A stretch of 64,000 bases of DNA from NCBI RefSeq assembly GCF_023101765.2, contig NC_064237.1, forward strand, positions 7,597,649 through 7,661,648, read 5' to 3'. Origin of the DNA: Spodoptera frugiperda (lineage: Eukaryota > Arthropoda > Insecta > Lepidoptera > Noctuidae). Under the pieces are notes generated by a model. It made no database searches. It saw only the letters and a list, made by a program, of their open reading frames with translations, and had not been told where the DNA came from. The position numbers and the translations under genes were made by a program. This document shows, piece by piece, positions 13,447 through 25,300 of the stretch (position 1 is the stretch's first letter; each line of letters begins with the position of its first letter).

Positions 13447-13820
13447 TATACAGAATGTAACAAAATACCTGTATACATCAAGAAGCACTGAAGAATACAG
13501 GTTGAATAGAATCTCTAGACAAAGTTTCACCTCAAAATACGTTTAAAAAAAATTGGTACCAAATACTTGGTGTAAACGTATCACAACACTACAGGGGTCA
13601 CTCGCTAATATTACGAAACATTCCTTCTGTAAATCTGATCGCCTAGTACCAGAATCTACCTAATTTTGATGTTCGGTTTCTGGAATTTTATGTATTGGAA
13701 AAATTCATAATTTGGAACCATGAAAACATGAGTTTAAAAAACCCTTCCTGTATTAATTATTATGTTATCTAGAAACCGTGCACTTGATATGTATACCCCC
13801 TTTTTGTTACACCGTGTATA
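13447..13820. mobile_element. MITE with CAGxxTGTAACAAAA ends and TATA target duplication
   Basis: The element (13451-13816, 366 bp) has imperfect terminal inverted repeats. The left end is CAGAATGTAACAAAA and the right end, read inwards, is CACGGTGTAACAAAA; both continue into a TATACAT motif. TATA flanks each side (13447-13450 and 13817-13820). No transposase is encoded. A TA-inserting (mariner-like) family is plausible, but the superfamily is not proven. Confidence 0.65.
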
Positions 13821-14152
13821 AATTGTATAAATAAAGGTAGGTATAGGTATCCTTACTATCTGAACGTCAACTCTAGGTAATTAATAGACCAGCGCCAGCG
13901 TTTCCAATATGGCCAAACTCAATCAGCGCGCAGATATCGATAAAAACGAGTTTATTTTTTACGAAAATGGTATTTTTATGACGTTATTTTTATTTTTGGT
14001 ATGTTTATTTTGACTATATTTTATCGTTTATTAACAATATTTGTGACTCGATACAGCATAAAAGGGAATGATAAAATGTTTGTATTGGGACTTCCTTTAT
14101 GCAAACCAAAATTATTAAATCCAGGATTTAAACTTATGAGTTTAAATCCTCC

Positions 14153-14178
14153 GTATTCCTCCGTATGCGGAGGAATAC
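14153..14178. repeat. perfect 11-bp hairpin
   Basis: Arms GTATTCCTCCG and CGGAGGAATAC flank a 4-base TATG loop. It lies in AT-rich DNA and could be the remnant of a larger mobile element. No function is apparent. Confidence 0.6.
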
Positions 14179-14341
14179 ATAAAAAATCTGTATATGACGA
14201 ATGATAAATAAACCTGACGGAGTAAGCATAAGTATACAACGTGACACCTAATTTTTACCAGTTACAACAGTTTTATGCACTAGGGGCTAGCCTATTGATT
14301 TGTATTTAACAAAGATTTTAGAAAGACTTTATCAACATTAC

Positions 14342-14444
14342 AACTTAAGACGGGATATAATTTACCATGTTTATTAATGTCTAAGAGTTTCCGATATTTC
14401 ATATCACGATATTAATAAACATGGTAAATATCCCGTCTTAAGTT
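14342..14444. mobile_element. short inverted-repeat element (MITE-like)
   Basis: Left arm 14342-14378 begins AACTTAAGACGGGATAT; right arm 14411-14444 is its reverse complement except for a 3-base indel. About 32 bases separate the arms. The total length of 103 bp, nearly identical arms and lack of coding content fit a tiny MITE. No clear target duplication was identified. Confidence 0.6.
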
Positions 14445-15514
14445 CTAATATTAGTGTTAGTGACCATGTCAGTTTAAAAACTTATATTTACTTTACGATA
14501 TCATTTCAGCAATAAAGTGAATATCTGCCATTTGCATCACACATTAATTTAATAAGCGACACCTACTTGATTTATTGATTTTCGGTTTGTAGTGTAATTA
14601 GATTACATGGATTAAGAGCTCGAGGCGAAGACCGAATAATTGTCTTAACGTTTGCCACGTTTTGTTATTAAAGAATACGGATTCCTGTGGGCCAACACAT
14701 ACTTATGACTTATGACACGAAGCCATTTTAGTTTCTGGTTAAAATGTGTTATGTTCATCAACCTGTGACAGTCCACTACTGGACTGTGACTTTTTTCATA
14801 AAAGGGTTTGTCGTAATCTCGATGTTTGGTAGGTCGTAGTCTGTAAGGTTCAGGTTTATCAGAAAACGCTGCTACGTAGTCTCTGCCTACGCAGTCTGTT
14901 CTTTATTTCAATAGCCTTTATCACTTCTAGTTCACATTTTTAAGAATAAGTATTAACCTCTTGTCTATCGGTATATGATACATAGTAGAAAACACATTGT
15001 GTCTCGTGTAGATCTGCATTCTAACATACAACGCGTTAAATATCTCTGGTTTTACCCTTGGTCTTTTAGATATTTTAAATCCCTTGACAGATGACATTTA
15101 CAGAAGTCGAACGAGTAAATAAAAGTCATAAGTTTTGACATAAGTAATTTGTCGAACGATAGTGTCAATGACATTGTCTCTTCTATTCAGTCGTTCATAT
15201 ACTGTTTTACTTAGGAATAAGAAATACATACAATACTCCATTTAATATATCTTATGAATATTTATTGAAATAATTCTCGACCAAAGCCTTTCTTACTCGT
15301 TCTTCTTCATAACAATTTATTTTCGGCCAGCCCACTGCCCCACTCAATGTCGGAAAATTTAAGTCTTTCGAAGATTCAGTTAGATATCAATATTTTACGT
15401 GGGAACCACTTATAACTGCCATGCTCACCACTTTACTAGAGGGTGAAGCCATTTAAGAGGTATAAGTTAGGGACACGACTTTCTTGGTTAAAAATTACGA
15501 CAGACTTCAAACTA
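14445..15514. other. AT-rich intergenic DNA
   Basis: No gene, RNA or clear repeat recognised on either strand. Confidence 0.5.
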
Positions 15515-15612
15515 CTGTAACGCCTCAAGTGTTTCGGGTGTCCATGGGCGGCGTCGATTGCTTACCATCAGGTGATCCGTCTGCTCGTTTACCGGTTATA
15601 CCAAAAAAAAAA
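15515..15612 (+). mobile_element. 5'-truncated LINE tail with poly(A)
   Basis: Contains GGGTGTCCATGGGCGGCG and CATCAGGTGATCCGTCTGC, a widely dispersed 3' UTR of a lepidopteran non-LTR retrotransposon, followed by a pure A run. Only the last hundred bases remain, as expected from incomplete target-primed reverse transcription. The family is recognised from memory of its consensus, not from a search. Confidence 0.6.
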
Positions 15613-17983
15613 TCATTTGAGTTCATTTGTTTTTGTGACTGCTATTTTGCTGCCTATTTGCTGAATAACTACAACAATTTACCACTTATTGCTAAGCACT
15701 TTACTAGAAATAGCAAATAGCTAAAGTGGTTTAAAGATTATCGGCTTATTGCAATGAAGCGCTTGTTGCTCTCGCTGTCCATTGGTCGAGTTTATAACTG
15801 ACCAGTTAACGTTTATCTACTCTTAACAGATTTAAACGTTTATTGGTCGGTAGTATTAAAGCTTAATATGTGGTTAGCTACTATGAGATACTAATTGGTA
15901 CTTTAGGTTAGCTGCCTACATTGTTCATCACTGGTAAAGATGCTAATGCATTAAACTATATTTTTCATATACCTAACATACATATTAATAAATGGAAGAA
16001 AACGTATGTTCTTATATCCAGAGATACTCACGAAACTGAAGAGTGATTATGATACTATATGTCACTCTTATAATTAATATTATGTAGTCTACTTTTTACG
16101 CCGTAGGTCAAATCAAGTATTATTTTAATTCAGATAAAGAAACTAAATCATGGTAGGTGAAAATTGTATAGGTACAGACATAAATATGACTGAGTCCAAA
16201 CGGGAATTAAACTCAAAAATGTTCCTTTTTAATCCAACTAGTTAATAGACAACAAGAAAACCGATGAGGAAACAAGCGCGTATTTCTAAAAACTAGTTAG
16301 CAAAAACAGAGTCGTTATCAAGTTCACTTGTTTTATTTGTCTTTATGGCAAAATATAAAGAGAGTCTACTACCAAAGCCTTTTGAAGGCCCTATTATTTT
16401 TACGAAAGCTGTAATCTTATACGTAGTCTGTCCTCGCAACTGACTCGTAATTTGCACGACAAGATAAGAAATCTAGATACTTTCTTTTTGTCTCCATTCT
16501 GTACTGGGATCGGCTTGTAAATCTTTTGTAGGCGAAATAGAAACGCTGGTACAAAAGAAATGTTTCGCTAAAACGCCCATAGTTTGGCGAGCCCACTCCA
16601 ATTCAGTGTAAGTATTGTATTATTAAATTCAACGTCTAGTTATGCCAAACTTTTGATTATCTCGGCCGGAGTTTGATCTTATAATCTTCTTCGTTGAAAT
16701 TGAAATATTTTGAGTATATTATGGGGTAGAAAGAATGCTTCGTAAAAAAGTTTTGCGTGTTTTAATAAAATCTATTATTTCCTATATTATTTGAACGGAT
16801 AACATTTTGTAAGAAGGGTCTAATAAATTAATTAATAACTGAGGTTACCCATGGTTACCATTAATTATGGCCTAAGTGGTTGGAGTAGAAGCTGATGAAA
16901 TTGATGAGAGACTTCTCGAATTCGAAGATAAATTTCTCTCTCTCTCTCTATCTCTCTATCTCTCTCTCCCTATTGCCATGAAGTGCAAAGACTTTTTGCT
17001 ATATTTGTTGGGACTTGGAAGAACGATAAATATAAAAATGAACAGAATATTTATAGGTACAAATATACATTAAGTATCTATAGAAGTCATAAGGATATAA
17101 ACTCCTTCATTATAATGAGATTCAGAACACAATTTGTGAACCATAAATGTGTCTACATAATGTATGTCTTTCCGAAGAATTATACCCTTGACATGAGATT
17201 GTGTTAGTATAACATATTTCAGTACTTTCCCCGAATTCTTACAAGTCAAGTCTAGTAATTCAGAAATCGAAATTCTTAGCAAAGCACGTTCTAAGATAAA
17301 TGCTTAGTCGTATATCGTGTGCCGCCAATGTTCATGTAGTTTTACCGTTTTCTTGAACAAAATTCTGAAGCTAGTGTTTTTTTATCGAAATCACTTAGAT
17401 TATGAAGATAGAAAGTTGAATATAAAATGCTAAATTTATTTAAAAACTCAATTTATATCCTAGACAGAGAGTTCAAATTGTATTAATACTTTTTATTACT
17501 CAATTTCTAACACAATATCGTTACCGTACTTGATTATGACAAATAAATGAAAAAAATAAAAGCGTAGATGATGTTCTTTTATTAATAATCACAGAAAGAT
17601 AAAAGATAACATTTAAATATTTTCTGTTATTCAATTTCAAATATTGATAATTCCCAATCACAAATGTATGAATGTTGAATATGTATTAAAATTGCGATTC
17701 CATTCAACGATGAATCTTAATATTGGCGTGCGAATGTTCAATGTTCAATCAGAATACGTGTGTTCACTGTAAAAATCCAATACTCGTAGTTGGTTTAGGT
17801 TACAATATGATACTGAGATAATACAAAATCGAGAAACACAGAAGTAGGTACTTTCACGAGATGGATTCACCAACGAACTGTATTATATGTATAGTTATAT
17901 ATATTTACTAACTGAGTTCAGCGCAGCGAAATACAAGATCACTGAGGATGATGGAAATAACACCGTTTATTCTGTCATAACAA
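15613..17983. other. AT-rich intergenic DNA with a CT microsatellite
   Basis: Apart from the CT-rich microsatellite near 16.95 kb, nothing was recognised. The reading frames across the microsatellite (leucine and serine runs) are artefacts of the repeat. Confidence 0.5.
16935..16970. repeat. (CT)n microsatellite
   Basis: About 36 bases of CT dinucleotides interrupted by single A residues (CTCTAT units). Confidence 0.9.
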
Positions 17984-18262
17984 AGTCAAAGTCAACATTT
18001 ATTCCTATTAAACCATAAATAGTCAGGTACTTTTGAAACACCAACGAATAAATAAATAAATAATAGTCTGTCATTCTGTCCGTCCGTGAAGCTAGGTGCT
18101 CGTTCCAAAGTGTAACAGACACATTACTTCTGAGAATGATTTTTCCAAGCAAGTCATGTCTGCAAACACCATTAATTTCTTCAACCTTAACATACGATAA
18201 CGTAAAGTGAACGTAACAAAAGTCTTTCTGGTCTATTTGAAATAAATGATTTTGACTTTGAC
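17984..18262. mobile_element. dispersed repeat with GTCAAAGTCAA ends
   Basis: The left edge reads GTCAAAGTCAACATTTATTC. The right edge reads inwards as GTCAAAGTCAAAATCATTTAT, followed inwards by a CAAATAGACC motif. So the roughly 280-bp unit is bounded by inverted (GTCAAA)-type tails. A tail of the same kind occurs near 46.1 kb. This tail is common in moth genomes; the exact class is uncertain. Confidence 0.5.
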
Positions 18263-20742
18263 TAATATTTCAATTTCCAGAACATCTAAGGAGTTGTACT
18301 ACACTTCTCCAGATCAGCCAATTCACAAGTTAAAAGAAACATCAGTATATCTCCTCTATACATATATTACATACGGTAGTACTTCGGCACACTTCTAACA
18401 GCTTTGTTTCATAAGAAAAAAGCGACAGCTTCTATAAGACGTGTACGAAAAAGAAACTAAAAGGAATATAAATCCAATTTCCGTCATTTCATATTGTCTG
18501 TCTTATTTTCCTGTTCATCGAGGTAACTCGTGAATACCGGGGTCGTTCGGTTTTCGTGCTGAGTTTTGAAAAAACCTCGGATTATTTATGGAGTATGCTT
18601 GCATTTAATCAATTTTATCAGACAGGGCACGGCGTGCCTTTCTTTACAGTGTATTCATTGAACGCTCCAGTGAATGTTCTCAGCGTACATACAATATTTG
18701 TAATTAATTTATCAAGTGGCTAACTGAGAGTAATGGGCGGCGTGATTGAGCCCGAATCGTTGAAGCAGCTAGTTCAATCAACTCAGCTCATCACACTTCT
18801 CACAAAGGACCGTCACTGAATGCCTGGTTAATTTGAAGCTAACAAAATACAAATGTATAATTTTCAAAAACTAATAGAAGTGAATCAATATTCAAATAAT
18901 ATATTGACATTCATTAAAATAATTCCATATTATTACTTAGTATATTTTGATATTACAATAATTAAAATAATATATAATAGTTGTATATTGATATTAATTA
19001 AAATAATGTGATGTTAGTTTTGTTAAAATAATCTAATTTATGTTAAGCTTGTAATAGTGACTGATTTGATGCTTATTGTGTCATTATGTATGTTGCCATG
19101 CCCTAACTGGGTTTCATGTTGAAACTAATCTGATAATGTAATATCTATGTACCTAAATATGAATGCAATAAATGATTTACGTTGGAGTTAGAAAAATAGC
19201 TACCGAATGCACATAATTCCGATATCCCGAGCTGAGTAAGAATTTCGTTCAAGAATTATTTCCTAGCTTGCATTTAATATCAGCTTATTTGTGACTGACA
19301 ATTAAGGAAAGGTCTTGCTTCTCAAAGCAACCAGTCTAGAGCTGAGTAATAAAAAGAAAGTTCACGCTAGTAATTGGGGCACTACTTCCCTCAACTACAA
19401 CTGTCGACGTCAAAAGGTCACCGAAATGAAAGAGTGCGTCAGAGAGACAGACAGGCGAGCACTACAATGTTCTTGTAGACATTCCCCTTTATGAATTTAA
19501 AGGGAAAACGGAGAATGACAAATAGCTTTAGATTAAATGAAGTGTATTAGTCATTTGATTTTTACACACGAACTCTCAAAGGAAATTCGTTCGACAGCAA
19601 AAGTTGGGTTATTTACGCTTTACGAAGGTGCTTTGTGGTAGTAGAGAAAATAAAGATTGGAGTGGCGCCAAGGGTTGGCGGTAGGGAAAATTCTGGCTGC
19701 ATTCGAGTAGGGTTTCAAATTAGATTGCAGCTGTGGACTGTTGCGGTTCCCTCTGTTCCACTGTTATCAAATGAATGTAGACGAATAGCTGGCGTAAGTT
19801 GGGATTAATGTGAAACCTGTTTGGGATAGTAATCCGCTTTACGGATCTACAGAACCATTTGCTTCCATTTCATACATATATATTATACATTATTTTGTAA
19901 TGTAGGCATTTATATACAACATGTATTTTTGTTGAAAAGCTGATGGAATAAGAAACAAAGAAAAAAATATTAAGTCAACAAAGAACGGGTCGTTAATAAT
20001 AAATTATCCAGTTCAAAAAGGTGGTACTAATACACCGCATTGTTCCACAAAAAGGATCTGGTACAGCATGTGCCAGACAGGTGTCTGGCGCTGGTTTACT
20101 GCCAAACCCTTTGTAGGTAATTCACGTTAATATCCTTTGTACAAATTAAACTGATAAGACAATATTGCCTCAAATAAATGTAAATAGAAACAATACATCA
20201 AACCCGATTTCACAATAACGATTCTCGGAACACGAAGGCACTGATTCGTGTTTTGCTAAACATAAAAATACGCCGTTGTCAGTTACAAGTTAAATTTCCT
20301 CAGTTATTATCCGCATTGGAACAAATGTCTTTTATTTCGATTTTTGTCTACTGCATTTCCATTTTGAACAGTAATTGAAGCATTAGGCACTGGGGACTGG
20401 AATGTGAAAAGGATAAAAAAATAAACGAAGTAAAGAAAGAAATTAAAAGATGAAAGAGACCGTAACGAAGTGCCCACGACGAAAAAAGTGAGAAATTATT
20501 TTAAGGCACTTGAAGCGGTAATAAGTGGCACAAAAGTTTTCGCAGAGATTTTCACGTTAAATGGTAATCTGAGAAATTTCGGAGTACGGTAATCAGATTA
20601 GGCGTCACCTCGGATGTATTTGCGGGATCTTTCAAATTATTCACTCATAAAATACGTACGACTTATCAAAAGTCGTTTTGTCACTTTTATCTTGCAGTAA
20701 TGTTTTATATGAGAATTTCTTAAAGAGCTTCGCGTCCATATA
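18263..20742. other. AT-rich intergenic DNA
   Basis: No gene, RNA or convincing repeat recognised on either strand up to the assembly gap. Confidence 0.5.
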
Positions 20743-20841
20743 NNNNNNNNNNNNNNNNNNNNNNNNNNNNNNNNNNNNNNNNNNNNNNNNNNNNNNNNNN
20801 NNNNNNNNNNNNNNNNNNNNNNNNNNNNNNNNNNNNNNNNN
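20743..20841. other. assembly gap (99 N)
   Basis: Run of N. The open frame drawn across it is not real sequence. Confidence 1.
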
Positions 20842-21770
20842 CTGTTACACTAGTTTAGTAGCCAGTTTTTGTTAATATAAAACTTAGGAGGTCAATTAAA
20901 GTGCGCATAGACTTTAGAATAATACTACTTAAGTGGTAGTTAGTCTTCTATTACACGAGACTTATAAATTAGTTTATAAAAACTGTTTATCACTAAATAC
21001 TAGAAAAACAAAGTCGCTCTCATATAGGTTTTAGCTTCGATCCTGTTTATTATTATTTTAAAGATCCTTAAAATTATGTAACAGATTATGGTGTAGTAGT
21101 TTATTTATTGATAGGGTCATTCAAGAATTACATTTAACGTGTACGAAGCCAGGAAAAGCTAGTCATGTATAAAAATAAATGAAAATATTAAAGGTGTTGT
21201 TTTAATTTTTTTGTTTTTGGAAAGCCTATCCTTTTGTGTTTTCATTTTTAATTACCAATAAAACAATACAAACCAGTTCTGAATTAATGGTGCAAAAATA
21301 TGTAAAACTGTATTGAAATGTAACAAATAAATAAATAAAGTTGAAAACATTTAAAGTACGTAGGGAAAGTAGTCAAACATTTTTACTTTACATTAAAATA
21401 ATTATAATTGACGACGATAAAATTATTTATTTAAAAATAAAGGTTATAATTGGTTCTACATTAATTAACGCTCTTACCTTGTTAAGATTACTATTTCTGA
21501 GAATCAAGCTCGTAACGCGATGACACTTGATAAGAGAAAATGCCGAGATAAAATACGAGTATTGCCTCTACAACTGTTACTTACGACTTACAAATTATTT
21601 CATTTTACATAATAGAAGTATGTTGTATGTATTTAAGAATGGATGGAGTTCACTGAACTCGAATTATTGAGAAATTTGCTGGCACTTCATAATGTACAAT
21701 GAAAGTTTACTTTAAACTTAGTAAATTTCATATGTGCGCTTCTTTCGATCCCTTCGAAAATTAACCAATA
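20842..21770. other. AT-rich intergenic DNA
   Basis: Nothing recognisable. One 60-codon AT-rich frame has no family resemblance. Confidence 0.5.
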
Positions 21771-21878
21771 ACTTCTCTCGCCTTAGGAGAGAGTTTCAGA
21801 CTCTTACTTGACTAAAAATGCCCCGATCTTACTTTGAGCTGGAACCCCGGTGACCTGCTAGGTCGTCCTAACTCCAGA
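21771..21878 (-). mobile_element. R1-type LINE tail or related SINE fragment
   Basis: Shares the order CTTCTCTCGCC, GAGAGAGTTTCAGACTCTTAC, GGAACCCCGG and GCTAGGTCGTCC with the piece at 29.0 kb. The second half matches the 3' UTR of the R1-clade LINE at 37.6 kb. It is an older copy with several substitutions. Confidence 0.55.
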
Positions 21879-21908
21879 AAATGCATAATAATATGTTATT
21901 TTATTAGG

Positions 21909-22200
21909 TCCTTTTATCCCCGAAGGGGTAGGCAGACGTGCTCATTACGACACGTAATGCCGCTATACAATATACATCCACATTTCACCAATTGTGTTGT
22001 AAGTCCCATGTAATAGGGGGTGAGCCTATTGCCATATACTGGACACAATTCCAGACTCGGTGCTACTACTGAGAAATATACTTACTTAATACTTCGAAAA
22101 ACCGAAAACACCGCAGTAATACTTTGCCCGACCCGGGAATCGAACCCGAGACCCCTTGTTCGGCAGTCGCACTTGCGACCACTCGACCAACAAGGCAGTC
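21909..22200 (-). mobile_element. tRNA-derived SINE, full-length copy A
   Basis: On the minus strand it starts with a tRNA-like head containing A box TGGTCGAGTGG and a perfect B box GGTTCGATTCC (22136-22146). The body continues through TATGGCAATAGGCTCA and ATTACATGGGACTTA, and it ends in a CCCCTTCGGGGATAAAAGG hairpin-like tail. The family occurs six times in this window. The pol III promoter boxes look intact, so this copy could be transcribed. It resembles SINEs known from noctuid moths. Confidence 0.8.
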
Positions 22201-22256
22201 TAAAAATAGACTATAATATATAACTCTCTAAACTCCAAACCCTAACTATCTCCAGA

Positions 22257-22395
22257 CATCTTCTATACTTTTAATACCACGGGAACACGGTCGAAGCCGC
22301 GGGCAGAAGCCAGCGACGTGAAAGAAATATAAAAAAACATGCCCGCCGAATTGAGAACCTCCTTCTTTTTAAGGAAGTCGGTTAAAAATAAACAC
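22257..22395 (+). mobile_element. Helitron 3'-end fragment plus second dispersed repeat fragment
   Basis: CCACGGGAACACGG and GAAGCCGCGGGCAGAAGCCAG are the degenerate 3' end of a common lepidopteran Helitron-like repeat, also seen at 49.1 and 59.9 kb. It is followed by TTGAGAACCTCCTTC and AAGTCGGTTAAAAA, another frequent moth repeat end. Both are truncated and lack target duplications. Confidence 0.45.
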
Positions 22396-25300
22396 TTTTG
22401 CAATCATTATATGAGTAAGGAATGTAATTTTATCCAGCTCATTGATGAATCAATCAAAGGTTTAATTGTTCACAGAAAGAATAAGAGTATCGATAATAAT
22501 ATCGTTAATGGAAATTTTATAAATTTTCAACTGAAAATTAATTTACAAGATAATTAAATACCTACCTTATATGCCTGTAATTATGTGTTACGAGCTCGTT
22601 TCCAATATAATAACAGACTATATTTACATCAAATAAAATTGCCTTCTGGGTCGATAGGTTTGGTTATAAAATGTTATGTTAAAGTAGAAAAGCTTTATCT
22701 TGACTACATTTTTCTGAACTATCAAGTGGCAATAGAACTTACGGGGTAAGTACTTGATATTTGAGTAATTAACCAGATGAATGAATATAAGAGAAAAACA
22801 CCGAAATCACTAAACAGATTTTTCAAGGTCATCAACCGTTTTCTCTTCTCTATATAATCATCTGTACATTTCTCAACCCCAAAACAAATTTTTCTATCCC
22901 CCCTAATAACAAAAGGGTCAATACACGTAAACATAATGACATTATCAACCTACCCTGTATATTGTTTTAAATATGACCAATTCCATACCTCCATACATTT
23001 GATTGTCCCAATTCCATGGTACTGTTTCCTTGCAACGGGCCCACAACACCCTCCCCACCAATATATTACACCCACGGGAACAAAGCGAGTGGTTTAACAC
23101 TTTACCAGGAATAAACACGGAAGCTTGTACAATTGTACATACGAGTACATAGTACATTCGTATAAAATATATTCTTTCTGAATATTGTGAAGCTTTATTT
23201 GATATTCTTTATCCATGTGATTTCACTTTGAAGTATTTTTGTTTGTTAATATAACATTGCGGTTGATATGATAGGACAATAAAGACTCTTCTATTGTTGT
23301 TGTAGAGTTGTGGGAAAATAAAATCCGTACTATATAAATATTTTTTGACACTAGACCCTTAAATTTATCGTACAATGTAGAGTGATTTTGTTTTTGGTTT
23401 GGTGATTTCTCTTACTTATGCTATTGAATATAATTAGTTTAATTTCACTTTAAATCATTATAATTAATTAAAAATTTTGTTTATAGTTTCTTTCTATCAT
23501 ATTTTGCTATTGTTTCTCTATTTAATATTTGTAATCCACTTTATTTCAATCCATATTTGCCTATAATTGAAGATGCATTGTTAAATATTTAATGTAAATA
23601 ACTTCTTTAACTTTAATCCTAAATAAGTAAAATAAAGACTCCTTTGTGTATTTATATGTTACTAAGTCCATGGCAATAAAAGTTCGACATAATCCCTTGA
23701 CAATCATATAGAGACATCCATGAATTTAAAAAGTTCCATTACAGTAAGGCCCGAACCTATTGCCAAAATGCTTTAGTTTGACCCAAAAAAATTAACCTAA
23801 TACCTGATGTTTAACACTTGACTCTTTCGTACCCAATTAGTCTTAATGTAGTATACTTTATTGCAAGATTTACATAAGTCAACCTTCATTGTAGTTCACG
23901 GCAGTCACGTTCCAATTTCATATAATCTAGCAAAACAAAAAAAGACTAAATAAACTAACAAATTCAGCTCATAAATCTTATCAACTTTAGTTTCAACTAT
24001 CTGTTTAACACAGTTGTTTTAATAATTATTATTTCAAGAGTAATTAGACTCTTTCATAGTAGGAGCTTGTTTTAGTAACAGTTACTAAGCTCGGATACAA
24101 AGCAGACGACTCAAAACATTTTCTTTATGAATACATATTTTGTATGAGACCAACATTTTGGAAATTACAAAATTTCATGCTTTGTTTAAGTGGAAAGCAA
24201 TGTATGTATTAAAGTGGGATTGGAGATATAATTGGATGGGTTTAAGAATAATAATTATGTCATAGATTGTATTCATTTAGGGACATTTTTTTGTTTTTTT
24301 GTTGTTATTTGTTGCTATAAGGTCCATAGTCCGTTTGAAGATCCATCAGGACGATATATTATTTTCTTTATGTCTACAGATTAGATCGTTAAAGGTAGAA
24401 CAATTCTACTGTACATTTTTTTGTTATTGTATTCTCTTTATCCCTGCATGAAGTCACATGGAAAACTTTCCGCGATTTAAACCAATATTTTAATCATATT
24501 TGTAAAAACAAAATGAGTAAAAAAACAACCAAATTCGAAAAATGGTGCAAACAGTTTCAGCTAATAGTAGTTCTACCTTATACCAGCAATGATTACACCT
24601 AAAGGCACAATAAGGAAGATTTAATTCAGTAATTATTCTTCATTAATTTGTAGTACCTATTAACATTTAATTCATCCCTTTTGATTTAAAATCTCGTACA
24701 AAATCGCCTCTTTCAAGCTTGTTACACTCCAAATACTCCAGGTATATAATTATGCTATTTTTAGACACCACTGAGCTCCGCTGAAACCTGAAGCTTGGCG
24801 CTAAATGAACCTTTAAATGGCACTTCAAAAATGAGTATGCAAAGTAGCATCGTGAATTTATTAAACGCTTGGCTTTATGAAATCTACATTTCAGATACAA
24901 AAATAGACAATTCGAGTAACGTGGACCGAATTAAATAGTGTGGCAGGAAGTGTCGCAGGCGGTCGTAATCCGGCTTTTAAGTAAATAAAACGCCGACGCC
25001 GACCATGCTTTAGAGAATACCGCGACCTTCTAGCCTTTGAATACGTAATGAGCGGCCTTTTTGATAATTAAAGTGATTGTTTATTTAATCAATCTTAATA
25101 AAATATTGGCTTTCTAGTACGCTTTCCTAAACTGAATAAACATCATAAATATTTGACAAGATAATAGACTTTGATAATAAATTGTGATTGCTGCCCATTT
25201 GCGGGTGTCGCCAGTTTTACTTGACATAAAACAAATATTTTTGTTATAAGGACATTTAGTTTATATTATTTGTCAAAATCACAGTGTATGTTACATATAA

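Noticed and set aside
20678..20875. 65-codon frame spanning the N run
   Set aside because: Crosses an assembly gap; the sequence is unknown.
22136..22200. tRNA gene, suggested by A and B boxes
   Set aside because: Part of a SINE head present in several copies; it does not fold as a complete tRNA and continues into the SINE body.
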